A stretch of DNA of 37,827 nt from positions 1-37,827 of IMG/VR virus record IMGVR_UViG_3300048672_000575; one strand, 5' to 3'. Positions 21,421 to 29,461 of the stretch are shown here, piece by piece. A model generated the notes under the pieces. It made no database searches and was not told the DNA's origin. It worked only from the letters and a program-made list of their open reading frames with translations. Source of the DNA: a virus. A program made the translations under genes and the position numbers. Positions within the stretch are counted from its first letter, which is position 1, and each line of letters begins with the position of its first letter.

Positions 21421-22396
21421 GGCAGCACTATCAGAAATTCAATCCGTAACGTGGGAAAACCGCGAGAAGAAACCATCCGACGCAGTATCGGACAACATCC
21501 CGTTGTTCTATGCGCTCCGAGAGAAAGGGCGTGTAAAGGTCATCAATGGTGGCCGCGAGATCTGGGAAGACATCCGATATGCGCAGAACGCATATGTGCA
21601 GCGGATTGATCCTACTGAAGAGATCGCGATCGGGTACAACCAGACGATCACGGGCTTTCAGTACACCCCGAAAATTATCGTTGTTCCGGTTGTAATCAAT
21701 GCGCTCGAGAAGGCTCAGAACGAAGGTGACGCGCAGTTCCTGGACCTCCTGGACCAGCGCAATCAGACTGCAGAAGATTCCCTGTTTAATAACATGGAAT
21801 TAGACAGCCAAGGCGATGGAAGTGGTTTTGGCGGAAAAGCCTTTGCGGGTGTAAAATCTTACATCGTAGATAGCACCAGTTCTGGAAGCTACGGTGGTCT
21901 TGCTCGCTCGTCTTACTCGTCAATCCGCAACGCATCCGTAGCGGCAACGTCGGTATTCACTGGCGCTACTGACAGCTCAAACATCGAGAGTCGGCTGCGC
22001 TACTGCAAAAACCTCGTTGTGCGAAACGGTGGCCCTGAGCTCCTGCTCGCTGGGCAGACCTACTACAACGCTGGCGCTGATGCGATGTCGGCCAAGCAGC
22101 GGTTTACGCAGAACAAGGCGATGCTTGAAGCTAACTTCGACAACTACGTTATCGAAGGGATGACGGCGCTTCTTGCTAACGGCAAGGTGTTCTCTGGCCT
22201 TGCGCGCATTGCGTCGGATCGTGCTTACGGCATTCGCCTCGAGACGGTGGCATTGAAGATGTACAAAAACTACAACTTCCAGCCGGTTCCGGATCGTGTG
22301 TCTGTCAATCAGCTAGTTGATATCTCGATCAGTGTTGGTATTGGTCAGTTCACTTCTAGCGGTACTGGGTTGGATTTCGTGATTTACGATTCATAA
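21419..22396 (+). CDS. Major capsid protein
   Basis: A 325-residue protein of HK97-fold type. The N-arm ends in DNIPLFYALREKGRVKVINGG, a motif of podovirus-type capsid proteins; the hallmark segments continue with IDPTEEIAIGYNQTITGFQYTP in two halves, DLLDQRNQTAEDSLFNNME, a glycine-rich insertion near 135-160, and a compact A-domain. The C-terminus RVSVNQLVDISISVGIGQF is typical. It follows the scaffold gene and is followed by a strong terminator. The ATG is inside the stem at 21387-21420 and the only upstream Shine-Dalgarno-like sequence is GTGAG. Function secure from context and pattern; the exact subfamily was not tested. Confidence 0.8.
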   Translation: MAALSEIQSVTWENREKKPSDAVSDNIPLFYALREKGRVKVINGGREIWEDIRYAQNAYVQRIDPTEEIAIGYNQTITGFQYTPKIIVVPVVINALEKAQNEGDAQFLDLLDQRNQTAEDSLFNNMELDSQGDGSGFGGKAFAGVKSYIVDSTSSGSYGGLARSSYSSIRNASVAATSVFTGATDSSNIESRLRYCKNLVVRNGGPELLLAGQTYYNAGADAMSAKQRFTQNKAMLEANFDNYVIEGMTALLANGKVFSGLARIASDRAYGIRLETVALKMYKNYNFQPVPDRVSVNQLVDISISVGIGQFTSSGTGLDFVIYDS

Positions 22397-22402
22397 CCTA
22401 AA

Positions 22403-22435
22403 GGGGGCGTAGCAACGCCCCCATTTAATTTTTCG
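22403..22435 (+). terminator. Rho-independent terminator after capsid gene
   Basis: Perfect 8-bp stem GGGGGCGT-AGCA-ACGCCCCC (22403-22422) followed by ATTTAATTTTT. It lies seven bases after the capsid stop and would trim read-through to downstream genes. Confidence 0.85.
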
Positions 22436-22444
22436 GGAGAAACT

Positions 22445-22930
22445 ATGCTTCAGGGACAATACAACTTAACGGCATCGGACGGGACGACTGCGCAGGCAGG
22501 TCTTGGCGATGAGATAAACGTATGCGGTGCAACGTATAAGTATTGCCAAGCGAGTGGAGCAATTGCAGCCTACGCTTGTTGCCACATTACGGCGGCAATG
22601 CTTGCGATTGAGTCGACCACTACGCTTGTTGGTACAGCGGCGCGGCCTACGGGGTTTATTATCCCGCAGTTTGCCGTTGCAACTGGCGAGTACTTTTGGG
22701 GAGCGGTCGGACCGTTCTATCTGCGTGAGGATAACAGCACCACGTTCAAGGTGCTGGCAGCTAACGCAGCTACTAGCGTGCGGTTGTACACCACGGGAAC
22801 GGCTGGAGTGCTTGACGACGCAGTGACGACAGGTAATGTGGCGGGCTTGCAACTAACTGAAACAGTTACTACGCAGGAAGCAGCTGATTGTGTGGCTTGC
22901 ACACGATTGGTTTCGTTCTGCGAGCTGTAA
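22445..22930 (+). CDS. Probable head decoration protein
   Basis: A 161-residue beta-rich protein with eight Cys residues and the start MLQGQYNLTASDGTTAQAG. Alternating small/hydrophobic residues (EYFWGAVGPFYLREDNSTTF) and position after the capsid gene suit a trimeric decoration or cement protein, though size and Cys content are not diagnostic. CGGGAGAAACT gives a good ribosome site. It is flanked by terminators (22403-22435 and 22939-22966), so its dose is separately set. Confidence 0.55.
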   Translation: MLQGQYNLTASDGTTAQAGLGDEINVCGATYKYCQASGAIAAYACCHITAAMLAIESTTTLVGTAARPTGFIIPQFAVATGEYFWGAVGPFYLREDNSTTFKVLAANAATSVRLYTTGTAGVLDDAVTTGNVAGLQLTETVTTQEAADCVACTRLVSFCEL

Positions 22931-22938
22931 TTTAGGAC

Positions 22939-22966
22939 GCGGGGAGCAAGGATTGCTCCCCGCTTT
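22939..22966 (+). terminator. Rho-independent-like terminator
   Basis: Perfect 10-bp stem GCGGGGAGCA (22939-22948), loop AGGAT, TGCTCCCCGC (22954-22963), then only TTTATC. The stem is strong but the T-run is short, so partial termination is likely. Confidence 0.75.
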
Positions 22967-22988
22967 ATCATCAAAGGATGTGAATACC

Positions 22989-23714
22989 ATGGAACTGTCA
23001 CCACTAAGTAAGCTTAATCCCTGGGGCGCTGCGACGCTCGACAATCTTGATACTTCCAATGTCGTGGACGGCCAGCGCATTGGCGGCATGTCCAATCGGC
23101 AGTTTGTGCGGTTCTATAATCGAAAGGTTATGGAAGTGCACGCCACGGAAGTTACTAGGAATGAGAGAACGGGCGAAGTTAGGGTTCTAAAGACAATGCC
23201 CGTTGAAGTTGAGCGGGAGTTTGTTCAGATCGTAACTCCTGGGGATAAAAACGAAGTGGATCAGCCTGCTGAAGACTTTCACAAGCGGGAGTTCTTCCGG
23301 CAGTACTCGCAGTTTCGTGATGGCAAGTCTGCGCCGATGGGTACGCCAATCGAAGATTGCAGCTATGTCGGGCCATCGATTGCTACGGAGCTTGTCTATC
23401 GCGGATGCAAGACAGAAGAGCAGCTAGCGGATGCTAGTGAGGTTTTGTGCGGAAGCATTGCTGATGGTTTCTCGCTTCGAGAGTTTGCGCGGGCATCCGT
23501 ACGCGCAAAGAATCAGAACGCGAACATGGGACAAGTTACGGCGATGCGTTCCGAGCTGCAGAAAGCTATGGAACGGATTGCGCAGCTTGAAGAGGCAGCC
23601 AAGGGCGTTAAGCCCGTAGAGGCTGGAACACTAGTAACGGCAGAGGGCGAAGTTTTAACACCAAAGCGTGGTCCGGGCAGGCCGCGTAAAGAAGAGCAAG
23701 TAGAGGCAGCATGA
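22989..23714 (+). CDS. Hypothetical virion-operon protein with AT-hook-like tail
   Basis: A 241-residue protein. It is acidic and mixed alpha/beta, with a coiled-coil stretch (MRSELQKAMERIAQLEEAAKG split across 188-208), ending in KRGPGRPRKEEQ, a match to the AT-hook (core GRP) that binds the minor groove of A/T-rich DNA. ATG at 22989 with AGGA ten bases before is chosen; the frame is open 33 codons upstream but there it overlaps the terminator. The role is unknown; the tail could contact packaged DNA. Confidence 0.55.
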   Translation: MELSPLSKLNPWGAATLDNLDTSNVVDGQRIGGMSNRQFVRFYNRKVMEVHATEVTRNERTGEVRVLKTMPVEVEREFVQIVTPGDKNEVDQPAEDFHKREFFRQYSQFRDGKSAPMGTPIEDCSYVGPSIATELVYRGCKTEEQLADASEVLCGSIADGFSLREFARASVRAKNQNANMGQVTAMRSELQKAMERIAQLEEAAKGVKPVEAGTLVTAEGEVLTPKRGPGRPRKEEQVEAA

Positions 23715-24613
23715 CAAAGGCACTTAAGGCGCTAGTAGCGATTCTGGTATCAACGGGGCTTGCGACATCGGCCTACGCCGATACTTGCTCGTCGGCACTA
23801 ACTGGTTTATTTACTCCAGCGCAAGCCGTGAAGCTTTGCGCGGGGTCGCTGGTTAGTAGCAACTTCACCTTCGCTAGTACTCCCGGGACGATTAAGGGCG
23901 CTGGTACTTTGCTCATGAGTCCTGTTAGCGATGCAAACCGTGTGTTTACGTTTGCGGGTGCTTCCGATTCTGCAATCTCGCTACTTGGTGGAGATGGTGG
24001 CGTAACTGCTACGCAGACTTTCACGGTTGCAACCGACACTGCCGACGGTGACGACGATGGCGTCTTGTGTCTTGCTGGTGCTGATGCCTGTACTACTAAC
24101 GGCTCCCGTGGTGCCTATATAACCGTCAGCGGTAATGAAGCTTCGAGCACTGGCGATATCAAAATGCAGGGCGGCAACCTTGCCGGTGGTGGTATTAACC
24201 TTTACGCGCCGCACGCATCTTCAGTTGTAAGCTTCGGTGTTGGAACCAATTCCAACGACTGGAATTTCTCGGTTGCTAACAGCCGCACGGTTCTGCACCA
24301 GAAACAGGCAACCGCAGGCGATGTTGAGCTGTCGGCTACAGGGTCAGCGCTTTCGATTCAGGAAGGTACTGCAGCCAGCGCTTGTATGGGCACTGTGACG
24401 TTTAACGGGACCACGGCGGTTACGAAGTCTACAACGTGCGCAACGACTGGAAGCCGTATTTTCCTAACGCCGACGAGCGATCCGACTGGTGCGACAGCTG
24501 CCTATTGCTGGGTTACGAATATCGTTAACGCAACTAGCTTTGATGTTGATTGCGATCAGGCGAACGACGGAACGGCAAACTGGATCATCTTCCACGAAGC
24601 TCCGGCGCTTTAA
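23711..24613 (+). CDS. Secreted beta-rich protein with Sec signal peptide
   Basis: A 300-residue protein beginning with a textbook signal peptide: basic start MTKALKA, hydrophobic core LVAILVSTGLATS, and AYA before Asp24 as a cleavage site. The rest is Thr/Ser/Gly/Ala-rich beta repeat with eight Cys. The last 80 residues (GTVTFNGTTAVTKSTTCATT, SRIFLTPTSDPTGATAAYC, TSFDVDCDQANDGTANWIIFHEAP) match a C-terminal domain seen in several phage fibre-like proteins. An export signal on a gene inside the virion operon is rare. It may act in the periplasm or cell surface, or the protein may be added to virions in an unusual way. ATG overlaps the previous stop (ATGA). Confidence 0.65.
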   Translation: MTKALKALVAILVSTGLATSAYADTCSSALTGLFTPAQAVKLCAGSLVSSNFTFASTPGTIKGAGTLLMSPVSDANRVFTFAGASDSAISLLGGDGGVTATQTFTVATDTADGDDDGVLCLAGADACTTNGSRGAYITVSGNEASSTGDIKMQGGNLAGGGINLYAPHASSVVSFGVGTNSNDWNFSVANSRTVLHQKQATAGDVELSATGSALSIQEGTAASACMGTVTFNGTTAVTKSTTCATTGSRIFLTPTSDPTGATAAYCWVTNIVNATSFDVDCDQANDGTANWIIFHEAPAL

Positions 24614-24624
24614 TAGGTTAGAAG

Positions 24625-24900
24625 ATGAAAGCAAAGGTCTGGTTTGACGAACAGGACGTTGAGCACGAAGCCCTAGCTGTTGGCACAACGCCAAAGCACA
24701 TGGTTGTGCAAAAGGACGTCCTGTTCTTTCACTTTCGCGGCGGCGCTGAGAATGCGCTGCAGTTAGATACGCCAGCAACGGAGAAGCACAAGCAGGACTA
24801 TAAGCAGGAGTTTAAGGCTTTTGTAGATTCCAAAGCGGAGATGCAGAAGGCGCTAGAGACTCCAGAATCTGTAAAAACATTAGAGGTAGAACATGACTAA
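24625..24900 (+). CDS. Hypothetical small protein, 91 aa
   Basis: A 91-residue protein: an N-terminal beta half (KAKVWFDEQDVEHEALAVG, LFFHF) and a C-terminal charged helix (EKHKQDYKQEFKAFVDSKAE). No family recognised. Ribosome site AGAAG lies before ATG 24625; the end overlaps a 14-codon frame. It lies in the operon between the secreted protein and the adaptor. Confidence 0.55.
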   Translation: MKAKVWFDEQDVEHEALAVGTTPKHMVVQKDVLFFHFRGGAENALQLDTPATEKHKQDYKQEFKAFVDSKAEMQKALETPESVKTLEVEHD

Positions 24901-24937
24901 GAAGAAGGGCGGCAAGAAGGGCGGTAAGGGCTGTTAA
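24893..24937 (+). CDS. 14-aa Lys/Gly-rich peptide
   Basis: The frame reads MTKKKGGKKGGKGC, with AGAGGT five bases before its ATG, overlapping the end of the 91-aa gene. The sequence is simple repeat-like, and the 11-mer AAGGGCTGTTA recurs 23 bases downstream (24926-24936 and 24949-24959). It may be a real basic peptide or a decayed tail. Confidence 0.35.
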   Translation: MTKKKGGKKGGKGC

Positions 24938-24984
24938 GCAAGGGCGACAAGGGCTGTTAGTTTCCGCAGTAGGATTGGGTTTGT

Positions 24985-25902
24985 GTGGCAACAATCAAAG
25001 AGCTTTTACAAGCGTTTTGTTATCGGATAAACCAACCGGCACCGACGGCTTTTGTTGGCGTTAGCTCACCAACTGAGCAGCAGTACCTAGAGCTCTTTCG
25101 ATTTATCGGCGACAACTTACGGAACAGGCCGTACCAGTGGCCACAGCTTAAGCGCGGGTATACTTTCACGACGCAAACGGATGTCCGGCGCTATCAGTTG
25201 CCGGGCGATTTCTACCGCATCCTAGAATCTAGCCAATGGGATACAACAAACCAATGGCCGATGCGCGGGCCTATCTCGGACTACAACTTTACGGTGCGGG
25301 AGTTTGCGGTTGTAAGCTTGCAGACTAGGAAGGCGTTCCGGCTTATTGGGCCTACGCAGTATCTTTTTGCAACGTCGCCGTACTCGCAGCGCTCAGCTAG
25401 TACTTTTGAGATTGATCCAGCAGGAGCCAACAACACCGATGAGTTGTATCTAGGGTACATGTCTTGCAATTGGATCTGGCCGCGCGATTGGGCAGCTAGT
25501 ACGGCTTATACAGCTGGCGATCTTCGCTCGTGTAGTGGATACGTTGGGCGAGCGGGGAGTACGGCTACGAGTGGGACTACTAGGCCGACTGAAAGTTCTA
25601 CAAGTGACGGAACAATCACATGGGCAGTGTATCGTGAGCCTTACCCATGCTCGGCTGCTAATACAGCGCTGAACGATAGCGATATCTGCTTATTTGATGA
25701 TGACCTGATGATTGAGGGCATGCGCTGGGCCTATAAGCGCGCTAAGGGGCAAGACTTTGAGACCGAAAGGAACGACTGGGAGCAGCAGTTAAAATCTACG
25801 TTTGCGCGGTTTAACGGCCCGGTGCGAATCAATGCCGCAGATGAGTTTGGTGACTACCCCGGGGATTGGCCTAATATCCCTGCGGGAAGTTGGAGCGTTT
25901 AG
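24985..25902 (+). CDS. Head-tail adaptor (gatekeeper-like) protein
   Basis: A 305-residue protein. The start ATIKELLQAFCYRINQP, EQQYLELFRFIGDNLRNRP and ADEFGDYPGD near the end match podovirus adaptor proteins that bind below the portal. A Ser/Thr/Gly-rich insertion (residues about 175-205, TSGTTRPTESSTSDGT) looks like a loop or small domain inserted in the fold. GTG at 24985 is the start that gives the helical N-terminus; the ribosome site (TAGGA) is far upstream. Adaptors close the head after packaging. Family call by pattern and order: portal, capsid, adaptor, nozzle. Confidence 0.65.
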   Translation: MATIKELLQAFCYRINQPAPTAFVGVSSPTEQQYLELFRFIGDNLRNRPYQWPQLKRGYTFTTQTDVRRYQLPGDFYRILESSQWDTTNQWPMRGPISDYNFTVREFAVVSLQTRKAFRLIGPTQYLFATSPYSQRSASTFEIDPAGANNTDELYLGYMSCNWIWPRDWAASTAYTAGDLRSCSGYVGRAGSTATSGTTRPTESSTSDGTITWAVYREPYPCSAANTALNDSDICLFDDDLMIEGMRWAYKRAKGQDFETERNDWEQQLKSTFARFNGPVRINAADEFGDYPGDWPNIPAGSWSV

Positions 25903-25908
25903 CATTTC

Positions 25909-25923
25909 GTGAGTACCTATGGC
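25909..25923 (+). repeat. Second copy of capsid-gene initiation sequence
   Basis: GTGAGTACCTATGGC is identical to 21409-21423 and in both cases spans the start codon (ATG at 25919 here). Here the left arm of the capsid hairpin is missing. No other copy was noticed in the window. Confidence 0.9.
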
Positions 25924-27178
25924 GCTAGTTGGTGGTATTGATTACGGGGAGTATGGGCGATGGGAGAAAGTTGTAGCACCAACGGGCGCTACTTACTACA
26001 AGGTGCCGGGGACTGGCTACCTTTACGATCCGTTCCTTTCTAACGCGAAGGGGCGCCCGGTAGTATTTACAGACCCACGGCCTGAAGCTGCAAAGCTTAA
26101 AAAGCAAGAGAAGATGGCAGAGGATGCGGCAAGCCCCATGGGACAGCTTGCGCCGGTTGCCGGGGCTGCGGTTGCGCCGATTGCAGCTAAGCAAGTTGCA
26201 AACTGGGCATTCCCTACGGCGGCTGAAAAGCTTGCGGAAGCCAAGGCAGCTAAAGACCTGGCTGCGCTTACAGCTTCCGGGGCTGAGGTTGTGCCAGCGC
26301 AGGCGGCTATACAGGCAGGAGCACAAGCCGGAGCGGCAGCAGCGGCGGGCGGCGCCGTGCCGATTCAGCAGCTATCTACGGGCGGTATGCTCATGAGCGA
26401 CGGCACTATCGCGGGCGGCGGCGGCGCTGTGCAGGCTATTAACGGGGCTTCTAGTGCAGCAACCAACGCACCGCAAGGGGCCAACTTCTTAGGGACTGCC
26501 ACGCCTTATTTGGGGGCTGCGGGCGCAGCGCTTGGGGCTTATGGGCTACACAACGCCATTGAAGCTAACGATCCAAAAGCTGCCTTTATGAGCGGCGCTG
26601 GGCTAGCTGGCGGGCTTGGTATGGCGGCTCCGCTGCTTGGCTTTACTGGTCCCGTAGGTTGGGGCCTGCTTGGGCTTGCTGCGCTTGGCGGTGCTGGCGG
26701 TTTAGGGCTGCAGCAGCTACTAGGCCAAAAGAGCACTAAGCAAATCCAAGCGGAGCGCTGGGCCGATGTTGGCCACTCCGATATGAATCCCATAGGCGGT
26801 GACTACTTCGCGGGCACTGGCGGCGAAAAGTCTCGAGACGAGAAGTTTCTAACCCCTGACGCTATCCGTAACAATCCGGACAACTATCACGCGGCTAAGG
26901 ATTGGGATAGCTGGTCTAGGCCACAGCAGGATCAGTTCCTTTCGACGATGCTTGCAGAAGGCAAAGTGTCGGAGCGCAAGGGCGGCATCTACTACGATGA
27001 CGCTCGAGCGGCTGAGCTTGCAAATCAGATTCGATCAGGTGGTGCAGTAGCGCAGCCCGTTACTAAGTCTTCGGCACCTCCTCCTGCTAGGCCACCCGCT
27101 CCGACAGAGGAAGAGAAGATCGGCGCAGCGCTTGCGAATCGTATGAACTACCGATCATCTAGAGCAGCAATGAGGTAG
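25919..27178 (+). CDS. Ala/Gly-rich internal or tail protein, 419 aa
   Basis: A 419-residue protein. The N-terminal 60 residues are aromatic and beta-like; 60-290 is extremely Ala/Gly-rich with hydrophobic stretches (GWGLLGLAALGGAGGLGLQQ near 245-264) that could insert in membranes, as ejection proteins do. The C-terminal part (DNYHAAKDWDSWSRPQQDQF, then GGIYYDDARAAELANQIRSG) is compact and helical, followed by a Pro-rich linker. It lies between adaptor and nozzle genes. A role in DNA ejection is reasonable but not certain. Its start shares 15 bases with that of the capsid gene. Confidence 0.55.
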   Translation: MALVGGIDYGEYGRWEKVVAPTGATYYKVPGTGYLYDPFLSNAKGRPVVFTDPRPEAAKLKKQEKMAEDAASPMGQLAPVAGAAVAPIAAKQVANWAFPTAAEKLAEAKAAKDLAALTASGAEVVPAQAAIQAGAQAGAAAAAGGAVPIQQLSTGGMLMSDGTIAGGGGAVQAINGASSAATNAPQGANFLGTATPYLGAAGAALGAYGLHNAIEANDPKAAFMSGAGLAGGLGMAAPLLGFTGPVGWGLLGLAALGGAGGLGLQQLLGQKSTKQIQAERWADVGHSDMNPIGGDYFAGTGGEKSRDEKFLTPDAIRNNPDNYHAAKDWDSWSRPQQDQFLSTMLAEGKVSERKGGIYYDDARAAELANQIRSGGAVAQPVTKSSAPPPARPPAPTEEEKIGAALANRMNYRSSRAAMR

Positions 27179-27180
27179 GA

Positions 27181-28767
27181 ATGGACCCTATCCCATTGCC
27201 AGCGCCTTACGGCGGGGCAAACACAAAGATACCGCTCATTGCACTGCAGTCACCGCAATGCGAGGTGATGTTCAATTTCAACTCTGTACAAGAGGGCGTG
27301 TCCTTACGTCACGGCGATGCGCTTACAACGCAAGTGGCGCAGACAACGCCAATCGCCTCATACCCACGCGGCTTTGGTGTCTTCAATAACGTGCCGTACT
27401 TTTGGGCGTCGAACGCAAACACTTCGCGGACCAACTTCTACAATGGGCTTACGGGCGCAATCATTGGCAGCTCTTCCCCGGCTGGTGGCGCGTCGTACCT
27501 GTACAAAGGGCTAAACTTTAACGGCTACATTCTCTTCTTGACTCCAGATGGCGACTCCCCTGGGCACAAGTGGGACGGTACAACTTTCTCAGCGCTTGGC
27601 TACACGGGCGCAAGCTTAACCCCTTACAACGGCGCAGTATTCAAAAACCGCGCTTATCTAACACAGTACGCTTCTCCCGACTATTGGTATTCAGGGATTG
27701 ACTCTATCGCTGGTGCGCTTACCAAAGTTTCAATGTCGGGCATCATTTCAGAATATGCCTACATTGCGGACATCGGGGTGATTACGCTTTCTGACAATGT
27801 AAGCGCGGTGCTTGTGCTTTGCCTTATCTATGAAAGCGGTGAAATACTCTTCTATAGTGGCAGCTATCCTAACTCTTCAGATTGGTCGATTATTGGGCGC
27901 GCAACTATTGGGCGGCCATTTAGGAACGGGCAGAACATCCAGTACGGTGGTGACTATCTTGTCATTACCGACACAGGGCTCTTCTCCTTGCGCGACGTTT
28001 TCTTGAAAGGGAAAGGCACAACAAGCCTTGCCGATCTATCGCTTAGTGACCCAATCAATAAAGAGTGGATTACCTTAGCAAGCGCTTTTCGTGTTGGGAT
28101 TAGTGGCGTTTCCCCTAGTCAAAGCGTGCAGGGCGTTTGGGATCGTGTCACCTCACGCATCATCGTAATGTTCCCAATGTACTTTGACAGCTCGAACGTT
28201 TTAACGTTTGGTGCTACTTTCTTTGTCTATGACACTTCCTTAAACTCTTGGAAGACTCACAACACAAAATCACTAGATGCTGGTATAACGGCAGCGGGGA
28301 ACGCTCCGGGCGCGCTTGGGCTATGCGTCGCTAATAACAAGGTGTACTTCCTGGGCGCTAATACTGCAGCTACGTTTATTGGCGTATTCCAAAAGGAAGG
28401 CTCTTCCGGGTTTGTCGATACTACTGCGGGCAATACGAGCGCCACATACACCTATGAGATTACCTCAGCGCCTATCGCGAATGGCCGAACATTCGTTCAA
28501 AAGGGCGAAGGTATGGATCTCATCGTAGAGACTGACCTATACGGGCAAACAGAATACAAAATGATTCGGGATTTAGGCGTTTCTGAGACTAGCGCGCAGT
28601 TAGTGCCTACGCAGCCAAGCGGCCTGCAAAAGCCCTTTGTAAATGTGGGCATTGAAGGATCCTTTATTCAGTATAAGATAAGCGGGACGACAACCACGGG
28701 GAAAACGGTTGGCTATGCGCTTTATGGCGTAAACTTTTGGGTTGAACAGGGCAGGAGTCCGCGATAG
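27181..28767 (+). CDS. Tail nozzle / tubular protein-like
   Basis: A 528-residue beta-rich protein with propeller-like repeats (PYFWASN, FLTPDGDSPGHKWDGTTF, YDTSLNSWKTHN) of the kind found in podovirus nozzle (tail tubular protein B-like) proteins. Its motif PLPAPYGGANTKIPLIALQSP at the N-terminus and FKNRAYLTQYASPDYWYSG in the middle are typical of these nozzle/stabilisation proteins. Position after the adaptor supports this. It would form the hexameric tail tip through which DNA leaves. ATG is two bases after the previous stop. Confidence 0.7.
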   Translation: MDPIPLPAPYGGANTKIPLIALQSPQCEVMFNFNSVQEGVSLRHGDALTTQVAQTTPIASYPRGFGVFNNVPYFWASNANTSRTNFYNGLTGAIIGSSSPAGGASYLYKGLNFNGYILFLTPDGDSPGHKWDGTTFSALGYTGASLTPYNGAVFKNRAYLTQYASPDYWYSGIDSIAGALTKVSMSGIISEYAYIADIGVITLSDNVSAVLVLCLIYESGEILFYSGSYPNSSDWSIIGRATIGRPFRNGQNIQYGGDYLVITDTGLFSLRDVFLKGKGTTSLADLSLSDPINKEWITLASAFRVGISGVSPSQSVQGVWDRVTSRIIVMFPMYFDSSNVLTFGATFFVYDTSLNSWKTHNTKSLDAGITAAGNAPGALGLCVANNKVYFLGANTAATFIGVFQKEGSSGFVDTTAGNTSATYTYEITSAPIANGRTFVQKGEGMDLIVETDLYGQTEYKMIRDLGVSETSAQLVPTQPSGLQKPFVNVGIEGSFIQYKISGTTTTGKTVGYALYGVNFWVEQGRSPR

Positions 28768-28780
28768 GAGCGTGAAGAAC

Positions 28781-29461
28781 ATGAAGAAGATAACTCGAAT
28801 TGAGTTTAATGGCGATGTCTTAACGTTGGCTGAATGGGCTAAGAAGTTTGGTATTAAAAAATCGACCTTATGGGCTCGTTTATATAAATTTGGTTGGTCA
28901 ATTGATGAAGCCTTGGGAGTCAAGGCTAAGCCTATGCGAATTGGGACGTGGTGGCCAGGAGATCGATCGAGAATAACAAAAGATCAGGCGATTGAACGAT
29001 ATGTTTATATAAATGGCATTCGTACTTTTACCAAGGCATACCGCGCATGGCTGGCTATGAAGAATCGATGTTACAACAAGTCTTGTAAAAGCTTTAAAGA
29101 TTACGGAGCGCGGGGAATTATTGTTTGCGATGAGTGGAAGAATTCTTTTGATCAGTTCATTAAAGACATGGGCCATCCTGGAGAGTCCCATTTATCTATA
29201 GATAGAATAGACAATGAAGGGCCTTATTGCAAAGATAATTGTCGCTGGTCAGATCGTATACAACAGAACTCCAATACAAGAAAAAATGTGTTTTTAGAAT
29301 TCGAGGGAGAGAGATTTACAATTTCACAACTAGCTAAGAAATTTCAAATTTCTCCCTCATTACTTAGAAGTCGTGCTGTAGTTAAAAAATGGCCAATTCT
29401 TGAAGCTGTTGGAGTAATTCCCCATAAACGTTCCAGGAGTGAACAATGCCAAAGTTTTTAA
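28781..29461 (+). CDS. Free-standing HNH homing-type endonuclease
   Basis: A 226-residue protein. The centre is the common phage HNH domain: AYRAWLAMKNRCYN, YGARGIIVCDEW, SIDRIDNEGPYCKDNCRW, QNSNTR. On either side lies a similar HTH-like module (LTLAEWAKKFGIKKSTLWARL near 14-34 and FTISQLAKKFQISPSLLRSR near 190-210), so the layout is HTH-HNH-HTH. The gene is clearly more A/T-rich than its neighbours. It ends 16 bases inside the next gene, with AGGAG in its own coding sequence serving that gene. A mobile intruder between the nozzle gene and an internal virion protein. AGGAG stands ten bases before the ATG at 28781. Confidence 0.88.
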   Translation: MKKITRIEFNGDVLTLAEWAKKFGIKKSTLWARLYKFGWSIDEALGVKAKPMRIGTWWPGDRSRITKDQAIERYVYINGIRTFTKAYRAWLAMKNRCYNKSCKSFKDYGARGIIVCDEWKNSFDQFIKDMGHPGESHLSIDRIDNEGPYCKDNCRWSDRIQQNSNTRKNVFLEFEGERFTISQLAKKFQISPSLLRSRAVVKKWPILEAVGVIPHKRSRSEQCQSF

